From assembly GCF_036898095.1 (NCBI RefSeq), contig NC_090757.1, positions 63,667,081-63,731,080 of the forward strand: DNA of 64,000 bases, written 5' to 3'. Both the position numbers and the translations under genes were made by a program. Source of the DNA: Palaemon carinicauda. Taxonomy: Eukaryota; Arthropoda; Malacostraca; Decapoda; Palaemonidae. The stretch's first letter is position 1. Each line of letters begins with the position of its first letter. Below the pieces are notes generated by a model. It made no database searches. It was not told the DNA's origin and saw only the letters and a program-made list of their open reading frames with translations. This document shows positions 30,481 to 41,374 of this stretch, one piece after another.

Positions 30481-31840
30481 GAATATCCTTGTCTTCTTTT
30501 GATATTCATCAAACACAACCTCTCAGCATATTTATTAAATCAATAAAAAAATTAGAGTAAAACAGCCAGAAATTAAAGGGAAGGGTGCACTGACTATTAG
30601 GCGAGTGTGGCCCATCCATTCTATCGCCATCAACTACAACTTTACCTCGTTAAAAAGGCCTTTTCTAGCTTTGCTGAATTCATACTCCTATTAATGGACA
30701 ATAGATTGTATTCATGTAGGAACAAAATATTCATAGTATTTACGGTAGTTAAATTACAATTGTCTGAAGTATTTTACTTCATAACAATATAGACCTCTCT
30801 TCAGTACAATCATCATAGGAAATTGAAGTATTGTAATCGTCATGTAAACTATTGTCTAAAAACAGTAATGTGTATCTTCCTTTCAAGTAGGTTAAAATAT
30901 TACCTTTCTATATTTCTTATTTCTATTTCAGGGAAATTGTTATGACCTTCAGAAGAGGAATATCCTGATCTTCCTTCATGATATTTGTGGAAGGAGCTAG
31001 ATATCGGAACGTGAAGTCATTGCTTCAAAAATACATTAAAATATTGCCTCTTAAAGAGGTATCATGTAAGATACAAAATATAAATTCATTCATCCATTCA
31101 TTCACCTACCTCATTTTCATTAATTGCATATCATTTATTTTATTTGAAAACATTTCATCCAGTTACTAGGAGTTTCATTAACCTTTATGGAATTGTAATG
31201 AAGTGATAAGCTGGGCCATTAGTAAAAAGTATTTCTATTGCTTAAACAAGGATTTCTCAGTACTGTACACTCTATTTATTCAAGGTATGTACTAACAAAA
31301 ACTGTGCTCATAAGAAAGGACAGCGTATCTCCAGAAAATGTTTACTGTACAGTCTACGAAGCAATGATAGTGTATAAGAACTACGCAATGCCATTACTTG
31401 GTTGCAACTTTAAGTGATATTAAGTGGGGTATCAAAGTATAACCATATTATTACACACTTCTGCTTAGTAAGGATGACATCTGAGAATACAATTAATCTG
31501 TGGGGCATAAGCCTTAGCAACACGTCTAATAGTAATAATAATAATAATAAAAAAAAAAAAATTGAGACAAATCTTGAAAAAAATTTGTAGTAATACTCAT
31601 TCTCCATATAATATCAAGAAAAATTGCACTCGTCCTAAAGGCACAACCCTTAAGTCTGACTAAATCAAAATATTTAGCACGAAAGTTGGTTCAGGCGCTA
31701 AAGCATGGTTATAGGTTACAAAGAACAGTGGAGTTGCTTCAATGGAATTAATTACAGTATATAAAGTCTTTAATTTGTACAGTATACAGTATTTGGGAAA
31801 AATGCAATTTTTTATTAAGATAATGGATTTTGACATAGGA
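30481..31840. other. Intergenic sequence, nothing recognised
   Basis: AT-rich, with a short AAT/poly(A) run at about 31530-31560. A 33-bp tandem duplication follows just to the right at about 31850-31910. Confidence 0.4.
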
Positions 31841-32975
31841 AAAATGAATTTTTTGATGAGATAGCCATGTCATCCTGATTTTTTGATGAGATAGCCATGT
31901 CATCTTGATGGAAGTTCCTCATTGGCAGCTTCTACTTGGAATATTTCTGCGAGTAATATACCAGAGAAATTTACCTTAGAGGTATCAATGGAGTTCCGAC
32001 CTCTGGAGTGAATATCCCGAGAGATATCGTGTATAAATCAGAGACGTGTTAATAACAAGCCATGGTTATCCTTCCCTGAATAGAGTTAAACTTGTCTCGA
32101 AGGAAAGGTAAGGGTAGGATACGTGGGCAGGAAAGCTGTTACAACTCCCGATATCAATGTGCTACAACTAACACGTTTCCTGTTGAACCATTCCAGGAGC
32201 ATCCATTGCATGATGCAAGATTCCTCAGAGAGGCAGAGGCGTTATCTATCAAAGGCGAAGTGCAAGAATTTATCCAACGACCATGATAGCCTTAGGAGGA
32301 GCATTAGGTTTCAGTTTAGCACAACCCTTCGGGATCTTATTGAACAGCTCGCTATTGAGTTTGATATCAAAAGCATACGTGATTGGTCTTTTTAGTGCCG
32401 ACTTACATGAGGCTATAGTTGTAGAGGCTAGACCTTGATCATGTAGTGGAATAAAGAATGAAATACAGAAGTCCATAGAAATAGAAGAGGGCTCATGACT
32501 GTTCACTTGCGCAACTGTGCGGGCGTGTGTGCACAGATTGCCTGGACCTATTGTCCAAGTGGGGCAACCCATTTCTTCCAGTAAGACAAATATTGTCGTT
32601 TTGTGGTGTTGGACTTGTACTCTTCAATTCCTTCCTTTGCAACTACGAATTTTCTTTGACCCACGAGGGCAAGAAAGTCATTAGCTGAAGGGTTTTGGTT
32701 ATCCAAGAGGAAGCGAAGAGTTGTCTGTTGAACAACCTGGGACAGCACTGGAGATAGTAGAGGGATGTGGAGGGGTTCGAGTTCCAGAACAAGAGGGTAC
32801 ACCAATTCCTCTTGGGCCACTTGGGAGCCACCTGAGCTGCAGTTCCCCTGAAAGTCTGCAGTTTATTTAGTACTTTCAGTAAGAGGTTGAATGGAAGAAA
32901 TACTGTCGCTTCCGGATCAAAGTTTGGTGCTACATACCAGGGAAGCTTCTTTTTAAAGTTGAGATGGTATGCCAT
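31840..32975 (-). mobile_element. DIRS-like element D: recombinase core-binding part and terminal repeat
   Basis: Minus-strand frames read KSNTTKRQYLSYWKKWVAPL (about 32560), FFIPLHDQGLASTTIASCKS, ALKRPITYAFDIKLNSELFN and KIPKGCAKLKPNAPP (32270-32450). This is the N-terminal SAM-like core-binding domain of a DIRS tyrosine recombinase. The catalytic half is missing: the frame ends and a terminal repeat (31885-32205) shared with 17225-17475 follows. The first and second frames overlap by about 25 bases, which implies a frameshift. Confidence 0.7.
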
Positions 32976-33129
32976 CCATCAAACCCTGTGCCAAATCCAC
33001 AGAAGCAGTCAAAGTCAAACAAACCAAAGTCGTCGCCAAGTTCATGGACAAGAGGGCAAGAAGAGATGGGAGAATAAAAGAAATAACCAAAAGAAAGAGA
33101 AAGTGCGGACCAATTTAGTTTGATCGACA

Positions 33130-34880
33130 ATTGGGCATCAGTGGGAAAGCAGTTCCCACCGTTTGTCAGAGCCCAGCTGCTAATCCCTAAACCCCATCCT
33201 CGTCAAGGCTTCAGCATCTGGGGGGGGGGGGGGTTACGTAGGCGAATACTGCTAAAGCACCCCCCACGGCAAAGGATACTGGAAGTTTAACTGGACGCCT
33301 GTCTGAGGGACGGTCAGTCTTGTGATCACAGTCAGTGCGAGGTTGTTTAGGAGAAGGACGGGTGTAAGGGCCATTTGCTGATGGACTGCGAACGCCTACC
33401 TCAACCTCTACCGGAAGAACGTCTAGACCTTGATCGTGAATGGGAGCGTCTAGCTTACGTTCGAGAACGACGTGACCATCATGAATGCCTAGCTCGCGAA
33501 CATGAGCGCCAGCTTCACGAATGTGAACGTCATCCTCGTGAAGGGCGCTCTCGCGCTCTCGCGAACGTGAACATCGCCCTCGTGAACGGGAGCTTCGTCC
33601 TTGAAAGTGCAAGTGTTCTCCTCATGATCTCGTACGGGAGCGTCTAGACCGTGATTGTGCAGAGCGCGATCACGAAACTAATCCTCGTGAAGAACGCCTC
33701 CAAGGAGAGGGTTGGGACAGATTGTTTTGTGAGCATGAAGCTCTAGAGTCTAGAGCAAGAACACTTTCTAGATGAAGAGCATTCAGAGCATGATCTCCAC
33801 TAGCCTAACGATATTCAGATTGTCACGAATGACAATCAGGAGAAGTGTGCCCTGAGGGACAAGGAGATGGAGAAGCTCGTCTCCGTGCCCCACTGCTGGT
33901 AGGAGTGCTGGACAAAGGAAGGTCATCACCTACAGCTGAAGGGTTTCCGTCAAGAAACAGAAGGCTGGAGGTTACAGGAGGACGAAGTCCTCGGATGGAG
34001 AGTAGGATCGTCGTCAGCAGGAGGCTGTTGGAGGGGCGAACGCAACCAATTGCCTTGTCGCTGCGTGAAAGGTCCAGTTCTAGATTTTGAAGGCTGTGGA
34101 GAAAGGTACATCCTGGCACTGCACTGAAGGAGAAGAAAAAGTTCTTCCTTCATAGGAGGCGCAGAAACCCGTAAGGTCAGCCACACCTGCAAAACATCTG
34201 CAAGGGAAAATGGCTCCCCAGCAGCTGGAGGTGAAGTTACTCCTTTAGGGGGAAGCAACTACCCAGCATAACCCTGCGGTTTCCCAGGAGTTAGATGGTC
34301 TGCGCTCCTGCTCGACAGTCCCTCGGAAGTGTGTGAACAAGGACATTTAGAAAGATTTGTGGTGCGAGAAGAATGTGCTTTCCTCGCTCCTCGGAGAAAG
34401 ATTGCACTTAGCGTTTTTCTTTCGACGGCGTACAAAACTCTCCCATTGGGAGGCAGGCCACTCCCTACACTGCACAGGGCGAACACTGCTTGCAACGTTG
34501 CCCTCTACACGAAGGACACAGAGTGCGGGTTGATATCCACCGATGACATGAAGGTACCTCACGCAGCAACCTCGCGCCCAGGACAGGTTCGCATGAAGGC
34601 GATCCGAAGAAGCAAGCACACCTGAAAAGAGAAGAGATGAAAAATGTTCAATGACAGCCTTGGGAGGTGAGAGAGGACACGTCCACACACTACTGAGCCA
34701 AATGAAAGTGACGTAGCTCACAGCTGTGAGAGTATACATAGGGGTGGCTGCGTAAGCCCAACCTATCACCTCAAGCGGTTAGGCATGGTTGCCACCTTGT
34801 ACTTCAAGTCTAATGGCTACCTAACAGTTTCGCCGAAAGAATATCTAAATAAATAATGGAAGGCTTGTTAGTGTGGGAAC
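33130..34880 (-). mobile_element. DIRS1-like element B: terminal repeat plus Gag-like region
   Basis: The outer 34690-34880 repeats the DIRS-A terminal repeat in reverse, including the outermost GTTCCCACACTAACAAGCC (compare 6848). The internal 33.2-34.6 kb matches the DIRS-A Gag region ([13 protein letters not shown] near 34600; Ser/Arg/His-rich blocks at 33.4-33.6 kb). RT and recombinase of this family are absent. A 14-base G run lies at 33220-33234. Confidence 0.7.
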
Positions 34881-34904
34881 AAACTTCTCCATTCATCACC
34901 CACT

Positions 34905-35210
34905 TCATGTTTTACAGTCCTCTGCCATGTAGGTTTGGGTCTTCAAAATCTAGTACCTTGCGTAGCCTAGTTGAAAGTTTGGTGAACTAAGCTCTCTTGG
35001 GGAGTGCAAAGACCATGCCCAATTCCTCTCCATCTAACCCCCACCATGATCTCGTCTACATATGGCACTGGAGTAATCTTATAGTTTCATTTCTAATCCT
35101 GTCCTGCCATTTAACACCCTATATTCTTATGAGGGATTTGTTCTCAAATCTACAATATCTGTTGGATATGGTTTCATTGTCATACCACGACTTGTGTCCA
35201 CAGTGACACA
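34905..35210 (-). mobile_element. RTE-type LINE (CFDP2-like) 3' end, left half of a split copy
   Basis: On the minus strand it matches 16560-16890 (for example the region that reads [17 protein letters not shown] in the 15.3-kb copy). It stops abruptly at 35210 inside the sequence equivalent to 16578, where a different LINE has inserted. The copy resumes at 36353. Confidence 0.7.
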
Positions 35211-36352
35211 GTGGGTCGTTTCTTAGCATTATTATTGATTTTTTAAGTAATAGATCTCGGAGAGTTGTTGTTGATGGGCACCATAGTGAGTATAGGAATG
35301 TGATATCCGTTGTTCCACAGGGTAGTGTTCTTGGCCCATTACTTTTCATACTATACACACATGAAGTGGTTTGGGCTAGAAAATAAGCTTGTTGCATATG
35401 CAGATGATGCTACTCTCTCTGCATCAATTCCATCCCCTGAATGTAAATTAGTGCATGGTGCAAATTATGGGGTATGAAGTTGAATCCTAACAAAACTCAA
35501 AGTACGATTGTAAGTAGGTCAAGGACGGTGGTTCCTCAACATCCGGATATCAGTATTGAGAATGTTTCTTAAAATTTATAAGACACTTAAAATTTTAGGT
35601 GTGATTCTCAACAGCAAATTTACTTTTGAGAAACACATTAGGTCTGTGTCTTCTTCAATTGCACAATAAATTGGCTTACTGACAGTCTTACAAGATTTTC
35701 GGTGATCAATCTATTCTGAAGAAATATTTTGATTCTTTCATTCTACCTTGTTTTGAGTATTGTTCTCCGGTCTGATCTTCAGCTGCTGATTCTCATCTTA
35801 ATTTGTTGGACAGAAACTTACGGTCTATTAAATTTCCTATTCCTGATCTAGATATTAATCTTTGGCACCGTCGTTCATTTAGTTCATTATGCGTGTTGCA
35901 TAAGATTTTTCATAACTCTGACCATCCTTTACATTCAGATCTCCCTGGACAATTCTATCCTGTTCGTAATACTAGCCAGGCCTTCTCCATCATGAGGCTC
36001 AATACTACACAGTATTCTGGAAGTTTTATTCCAGCTGTTACCAAGTTGTGGAATGATCTTCCTAATCGGGTAGTTGAATCAGTAGAACTTCAAAAGTTCA
36101 AAGTTGGAGCAAATGTTAATATGCTGACATGAGTTTTTTTGTTTTATACACGACATATCTGTTTTTGACGTTAGGTTTATATAGGACATAGTTTTGACGC
36201 TTACTGTTTTTAGAAGAATATATTGTTAATTGATTCTCATTTATTTATTTCCTTTCCTCACTGGGCTATTTTTCCCTGTTGGAGCCTTTGGGCTTATAGC
36301 ATCTTGCTAATCCAACTAGGGTTGTAGCTTGGATAGTAATAATAATAATAAT
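35211..36352 (+). mobile_element. Jockey/CR1-like LINE (family J), nested insertion
   Basis: Broken RT frames: [20 protein letters not shown] near 35310, [19 protein letters not shown] near 35395, and the C-terminal frame at 35803-36132 ([40 protein letters not shown]). A conserved 3' UTR (CACTGGGCTATTTTTCCCTG, CAACTAGGGTTGTAGCTTGG) and a short TAA tail follow. It is 5'-truncated and sits inside the minus-strand LINE. Confidence 0.8.
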
Positions 36353-36680
36353 AACTGATACATAGGCTGATTTCTTATTAATTTCAGGTTATTTGACTTC
36401 CAAATTTTACTCACCTAGCCATTGTCACATTTGCTTATTTCAATTTTTCATTGAACGCGAATTCTAAAGACCCTGTATTAGAGAGCATAGTTCCTAAATA
36501 TTTAAATTATTGCACCTCATTAATACACTCACCTTCAATGGATATTTCATCTTCTATTACATACTGTATTTCGTAACCTGTTTCAAATTAGACAAAAATA
36601 AATCAATGTTATTCATCCACTGTTTATAACCCTCCAATTCTCTCCATAAGACCATCCCCTTTCCTTTCACCACCACCAGA
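36353..36680 (-). mobile_element. RTE-type LINE (CFDP2-like), right half of the split copy
   Basis: Continues the copy cut at 35210. AACTGATACATAGG and TTCTAAAGACCCTGTATT match, in reverse, positions 16434-16565 of the other copy. Confidence 0.65.
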
Positions 36681-36859
36681 GGTGTCCAACAAGGGAAAGT
36701 TCCGAGGGCAGGGTAACATGGATAGGGGGAAGTCATGCCAACTTTTTAGACTTAAGAGGTAGACCACAAAAGGAAAAGGGTGGCGTTTAATTGAAGACCC
36801 GAAAAGGAAAGGAGTGGCGTTTAAAACAATCTACTTTTCCTGCGGAATGAGTTTTGGAA

Positions 36860-39565
36860 TGAATTAATTAGGTGTGTAGAAGGACTTATGTAGTTGTCAT
36901 GGGTGACTTAAATGCTGGAGTGGGTGCTGGAGAAGTAGAAGGTGTCATTGAGAAGTATGGTGTACCAGGTGAAAATGAGAGTGGTGAGAGACTGGTAGAT
37001 GTGTGCTGAGCAAGAGATGGTAAGATAAAAAAAAAGCATAAATGGGTATGAATGGCAAATGGAAGAGTGGTAGAAAGGTCATTAATGGATTTGTGTTGAT
37101 AACTAAAAGAATGTTTGGAAGATTGAAAGACGTGCACGTGTTCAGGGGTGTGGCTAACGGTATGTCTGATAATTTTTTGGTGGAAGGAAAATTAGTTGTA
37201 GCAAAAGAGTGGGGGAATAGAGTAGGTGGATGTAAAAGGGAGCTAGAGAGGGTTGAAGAGCAAATAAAACTCGGGGTAAAGAGTGATATCAAGAAAGGTT
37301 GAAAATGGCATATGATTTAGTGAAAGTAAGAGAAACTGGTAATTTAGGGGAGTGGAAGTTAGTAAAAGAAAATTTTGTTGGGATTGCAAGCGATGTGTGT
37401 GGCAAGAAGTTTGTTGGAGGCAGCATGAGGAAGGGCAATGAATGGTGAAATGAAGGAGTGAAGGTAAAAGTGGAAGAGAAAAAGAGAGCTTTTGAAGAAT
37501 TGCTGCAGAGTAATAGTGTAGAGAAGTATGAAAGATATAGAGAAAAATGTGGAAGTAAAGCGCAAGGTAAGTGAGGCAAAGAGGGCAGCTGACCTGAGGT
37601 GGGGTCAGGGGTTGGGTCATGCATATGAAGAGAATAAGGAAGTTTTGGAAAGAAGTGAAGAGTAAGGAAGGCTGGTTCAAGAATTGAAGACAGTGAAAGA
37701 TGGAAATGGAAGGTTGTTGAAAGGAGAGGAGGCAAGGAAAATGTAGACAGAATATTTTGAAAGTTTACTGAATGTTGAGGATAATAGGGAGGCAGATATA
37801 ATTCCTGTTGCAGGGGTTGAGGTGCCGGTGATGGGAGATGAGAATGAGAGAGAGATTACAAGCAGTGAGGACAGCACTAGATGAAACGAGAGTAGGAAAA
37901 GCATCTGGTATGGATGGTATGAGAGCCGAGATGTTGAAGGAAGGGGATGCGACTGTACTTGAATGGTTGGTGAGATTATTTAATGTGTGTTTTGTGTTGT
38001 CAATGGTACCAGCAGATTGGGTTTGTGCGCGTATTGTACCACTATATAAGGGTAAGGGAGATGTGCATGAGTTGTAATTCAATAGGTATTAGTTAGTAGA
38101 GTGTAGTTGGAAAAGTGTATGGTAGAGTACTGATTAATAGGATAAGTATAAAACAATGAATGCAATCTTAGAAGTACAGGGTGGTTTAGAAGAGGTTGAA
38201 TGAATCAGACTTTTACAGTTAGGCAGATATGCGAGAAATATTTAGCAAAAGGGAAGGAGGTGTATGTTGCATTTATGGATCTGGAGAAAGCGTATGGTAG
38301 TTGATAGCGAAGCAATGTGGAATGTGAAGAGGTTATATGGAGTTGGTGGAAGGTTGTTGCAAGCAGTGAAAAGTTTCTACTAAGGTAGTAAAGCATGTGT
38401 TAGGAAATGAAGTGAGCGATTGGTTTCCTGTGAGTGGGGCTGAGACAGGGATGTGTGACGTCACCGTGGTTGTTTACCTTGAATGTTGATGGTGTGGTGA
38501 GAGAGGTGAATGCTCGAGTGCTTGGACGAGGATTGAAACTGGTAGACGAGAATGACCATGAATGGGAGGTAAATCAGTTGTTGTTTGCGGATGATACTGT
38601 ACTGGTTGCAGACGCGGAAGAGAAGCTTGGCCGATTAGTGCAAGAGTTAATGTGGGTAAGAGTAAGGTTACGAGATGTACGAGAAGGGAAGGTGGTGCGA
38701 GGTTGAACCATGTTGAATGGAGAGTTACTTGAGGAGGTGGATCAGTTTAAGTACTTGGGGTCTGTTGTTGCAGCAATGGTGGAGTGGAAGCAGATGTACG
38801 TCGGAGTGAATGAAGGATGCAAAGTGTTGGACAGTTAGGGGAGTAGTAAAAAATAGAGGGTTGAGCATGAATGTAAAGAGAGTTCTGTATGAGAAAGTGA
38901 TTGTACCAACTGTGATGTATGGATCGGAGTTGTGGGGAATGAAAGTGACGGAGAGACAGAAATTGAATATGTTCGAGATGAAGTGTCTAAGGAGTATGGC
39001 TGGTGTATCTCGAGTAGATAGGGTTAGGAACGAAGTGGTGAGGGTGAGAACGGGTGTAAGAAATGAGTTAGTAGCTAGAGTGGATATGAATGTGTTGAGG
39101 TGGTTTGGCCATGTTGAGAAAATGGAAAATGGCTGTCTGCTAAAGACGGTGATGAATGAGAGTTGATGGGAGCAGTACAAGAGGAAGGCCAAGGTTTGGG
39201 TGGATGGATGGAGTAAATAAGCTCTGGGTGATAGGAGGATAAATGTGAGAGAAGCAGGAGAGCATGCTAGAAATAGGAATGAATGGCGAGCGATTGTGAC
39301 ACAGTTCCGGTAGGCCCTGCTGCTTCCTCCGGTGCCTTGGATGACCGCGGAGGTAGCAGCAGTAGGGGATTCAGTGTTACGAAGCTTCATCTGTGGTGGA
39401 TAACGGGTGAGGGTGGGCTGTGGCACCCTAGCAGTACCAGTCGAAATCGGTCTAGTCCCTTGTCAGACTGGGAGGAAGGTAGAGGTCCCCTTTTTTGTTT
39501 CATTTGTTTGTCGGCTACCCCCCCAGAATTGGGATAAGTGCCTTGGTGTATGATGTATGTACGTA
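36860..39565 (+). mobile_element. RTE-like LINE (family R), 5'-truncated copy 2
   Basis: Same family as 23586-26440 but on the other strand. The order is GDLNAGVGAG (36900), linker, RRVGKASGMDG-type RT start (about 37880), VMSPWLF equivalent (VTSPWLFTLNVDG, 38455), LLFADDTVLVADAEEKLGRL (about 38580), and C-terminus YGSELWGMKVTERQKLN (about 38915) with RWFGHVEKMENG (39099). Many frameshifts and stops are present. It ends at CGGCTACCCCCCCAGAATTG (39510) and a TATG-rich tail. Confidence 0.85.
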
Positions 39566-39720
39566 CTAATGCCACTGGGAGGACAGCAACGCTCTACATT
39601 TCTCACAGGAAGAAACTTTAGAGCAATTATGCTTCATATTGATAAAAAAAAAAACTTGCTCACGAATGTCCTGCAACTAAGATCGTTAACTCCAGGGCAG
39701 GTACATTTGTCTAATTTTGG

Positions 39721-40826
39721 TTTCTCATTCTGCCAAACACTGAGAAACAATTGTTTTGACCAGTTTGAGTCAAGGAGACTGAAAAAGTGGCTACTCAGTG
39801 AGCAGGCCATGAGGTGAGGCTCCATTGCCGTCTGCCAGGAACTTCAATCCCATTTTACAATTTTAAATGTACGCCAATTAAAAGACAGGTTTTTTATTTG
39901 TGTAGGACCAATTTTTTTTTTTTTTTTTTCTTTTAAGTTATTTTTAATGTCAGGAATAAACTTTCTTATTGTAATCTCAGTATTGTTGTTAGGATGTTAC
40001 TTTCGCCATTATTAGTATCATTGTATAGCAGGGCAAGCCTCAAGAGTAGACTTCCTCCATCTACTGTATTTGTATTCCTTACATCTTCATCCCACACCAC
40101 CACATCTATCCACTCAGTAAACCGACTCCCACCTATAAAACTATTCCCTGGCATGTTAGTCAAACCGGAGTTGGCAACTGACTAACTTGATCAGAATATA
40201 TTTACCTTTCGATAAAATGCAACCACCATTCACTTTCCAGTGATTTGCATTAATCTCGTGTATCTCTAGAGCTCTATATATTACATACTTCTTTCTCATT
40301 TGGTAGGAGGCAACATCAAGGGTCTCCAAAATACTAGTACTTGATAATGAAATAGATAAAAGTAGTCGGGTTTCTCATTCTGCCAAACACTAAGAAACAA
40401 TTATTTTGACCAGTTTCAGTTAAGGAGAATGTAAGTGGCTACTCAGTGAACAGACCATGAGGCAAGGCTCCATCACCTTCTGCCAGGAACTTCAATGCCT
40501 TGTTACAATTTTGAATGTACGCCAATTAAGAGGTTTTTTATTTGTGGACCAATTATTTTTTTTTTTTAAGTTGTCTTTAATGTCAGGAATAAATTTTCTT
40601 ATTGTAATCTCAGTATTGTTAAGATATTACTTTTGCCATTATTAGTATCATTGTATAGCAGGGCAAGCTTAAAGAGTAGACTTCCTCCATCTACTATTTA
40701 TATTCCTTACATCTTCATCCCACACCACATCTATCCATATTACATGCTTCTTTCTCATTTGGTATGAGGCAATATCAAGATCTCCAAAATACTGGTACTT
40801 GATAATGAAATCCAGATAAAGTACAG
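39721..40826. repeat. Tandem duplication, 650-bp unit, second copy shortened
   Basis: TTTCTCATTCTGCCAAACAC begins both 39721 and 40371. The same order of blocks follows in each (TGTACGCCAATTAA, a poly(T) run, GTCAGGAATAAA, GTATAGCAGGGCAAGC, CTTCCTCCATCTACT, CCAAAATACT). Copy 2 has lost several internal pieces. It lies just 3' of RpS11. Confidence 0.9.
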
Positions 40827-41250
40827 TCAGGCCAATTCTAATAGGCTTTGCAATGATCTTGAATTAAAATACAGTAGGATACCAGAAATATTGGAAATCT
40901 TTATCAGCAACCAGAATATTGTATTTCACTTGTGCAACCAGGAACATCAGATGTAATGAACTAAGGTTGGCAATTACTAAAATAACTGAATACTTCCTTT
41001 ACAGCCCACATGCTACATATCTTGGTATTTCAATAACCATGTTTTATGGTTCTATCACTCTGTAGAAAGGACAGATATTACATCCTTTCAAGCTTTTGTT
41101 TTATGACATGAATTCTCCAAAAAAGGAGTTCTTTAAATCCTCCAAATACAAATGGTCCTCAATATTACCTCTGTATACTATACATACCTACATTATTCAT
41201 CTTAGAAAAAGGAATAAGTAATAGCCAGGATAAGACTTCAAGCACTTTAC

Positions 41251-41374
41251 TTAGAACTTCTGGAACATCTTTTTAGTGCCTGGGGCCTTGGTTACTTTCA
41301 AGACATTAAAACGAACAGTCTTAGCCAATGATCTGCATTCTCCGACTGTTACAATATCCCCTGATCTCACGTCC
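41251..41374 (-). CDS. RpS11: RpS11 exon 5 with stop codon
   Basis: Acceptor tttgctttcag, then [37 protein letters not shown] and QKF-stop. The first base completes an Arg codon. The family C-terminus is complete. Confidence 0.95.

Noticed and set aside
30932..30946. Strong acceptor (tatttctatttcag) that would add only four codons to Met
   Set aside because: Gives only G-K-L-L-stop and lies 9.7 kb away past intergenic transposons; the 22580 exon is more economical.
35803..36132. A 109-codon frame that could look like a cellular gene
   Set aside because: It matches the C-terminal region and 3' UTR order of the family-J LINE also seen at 51.9-53.2 kb.
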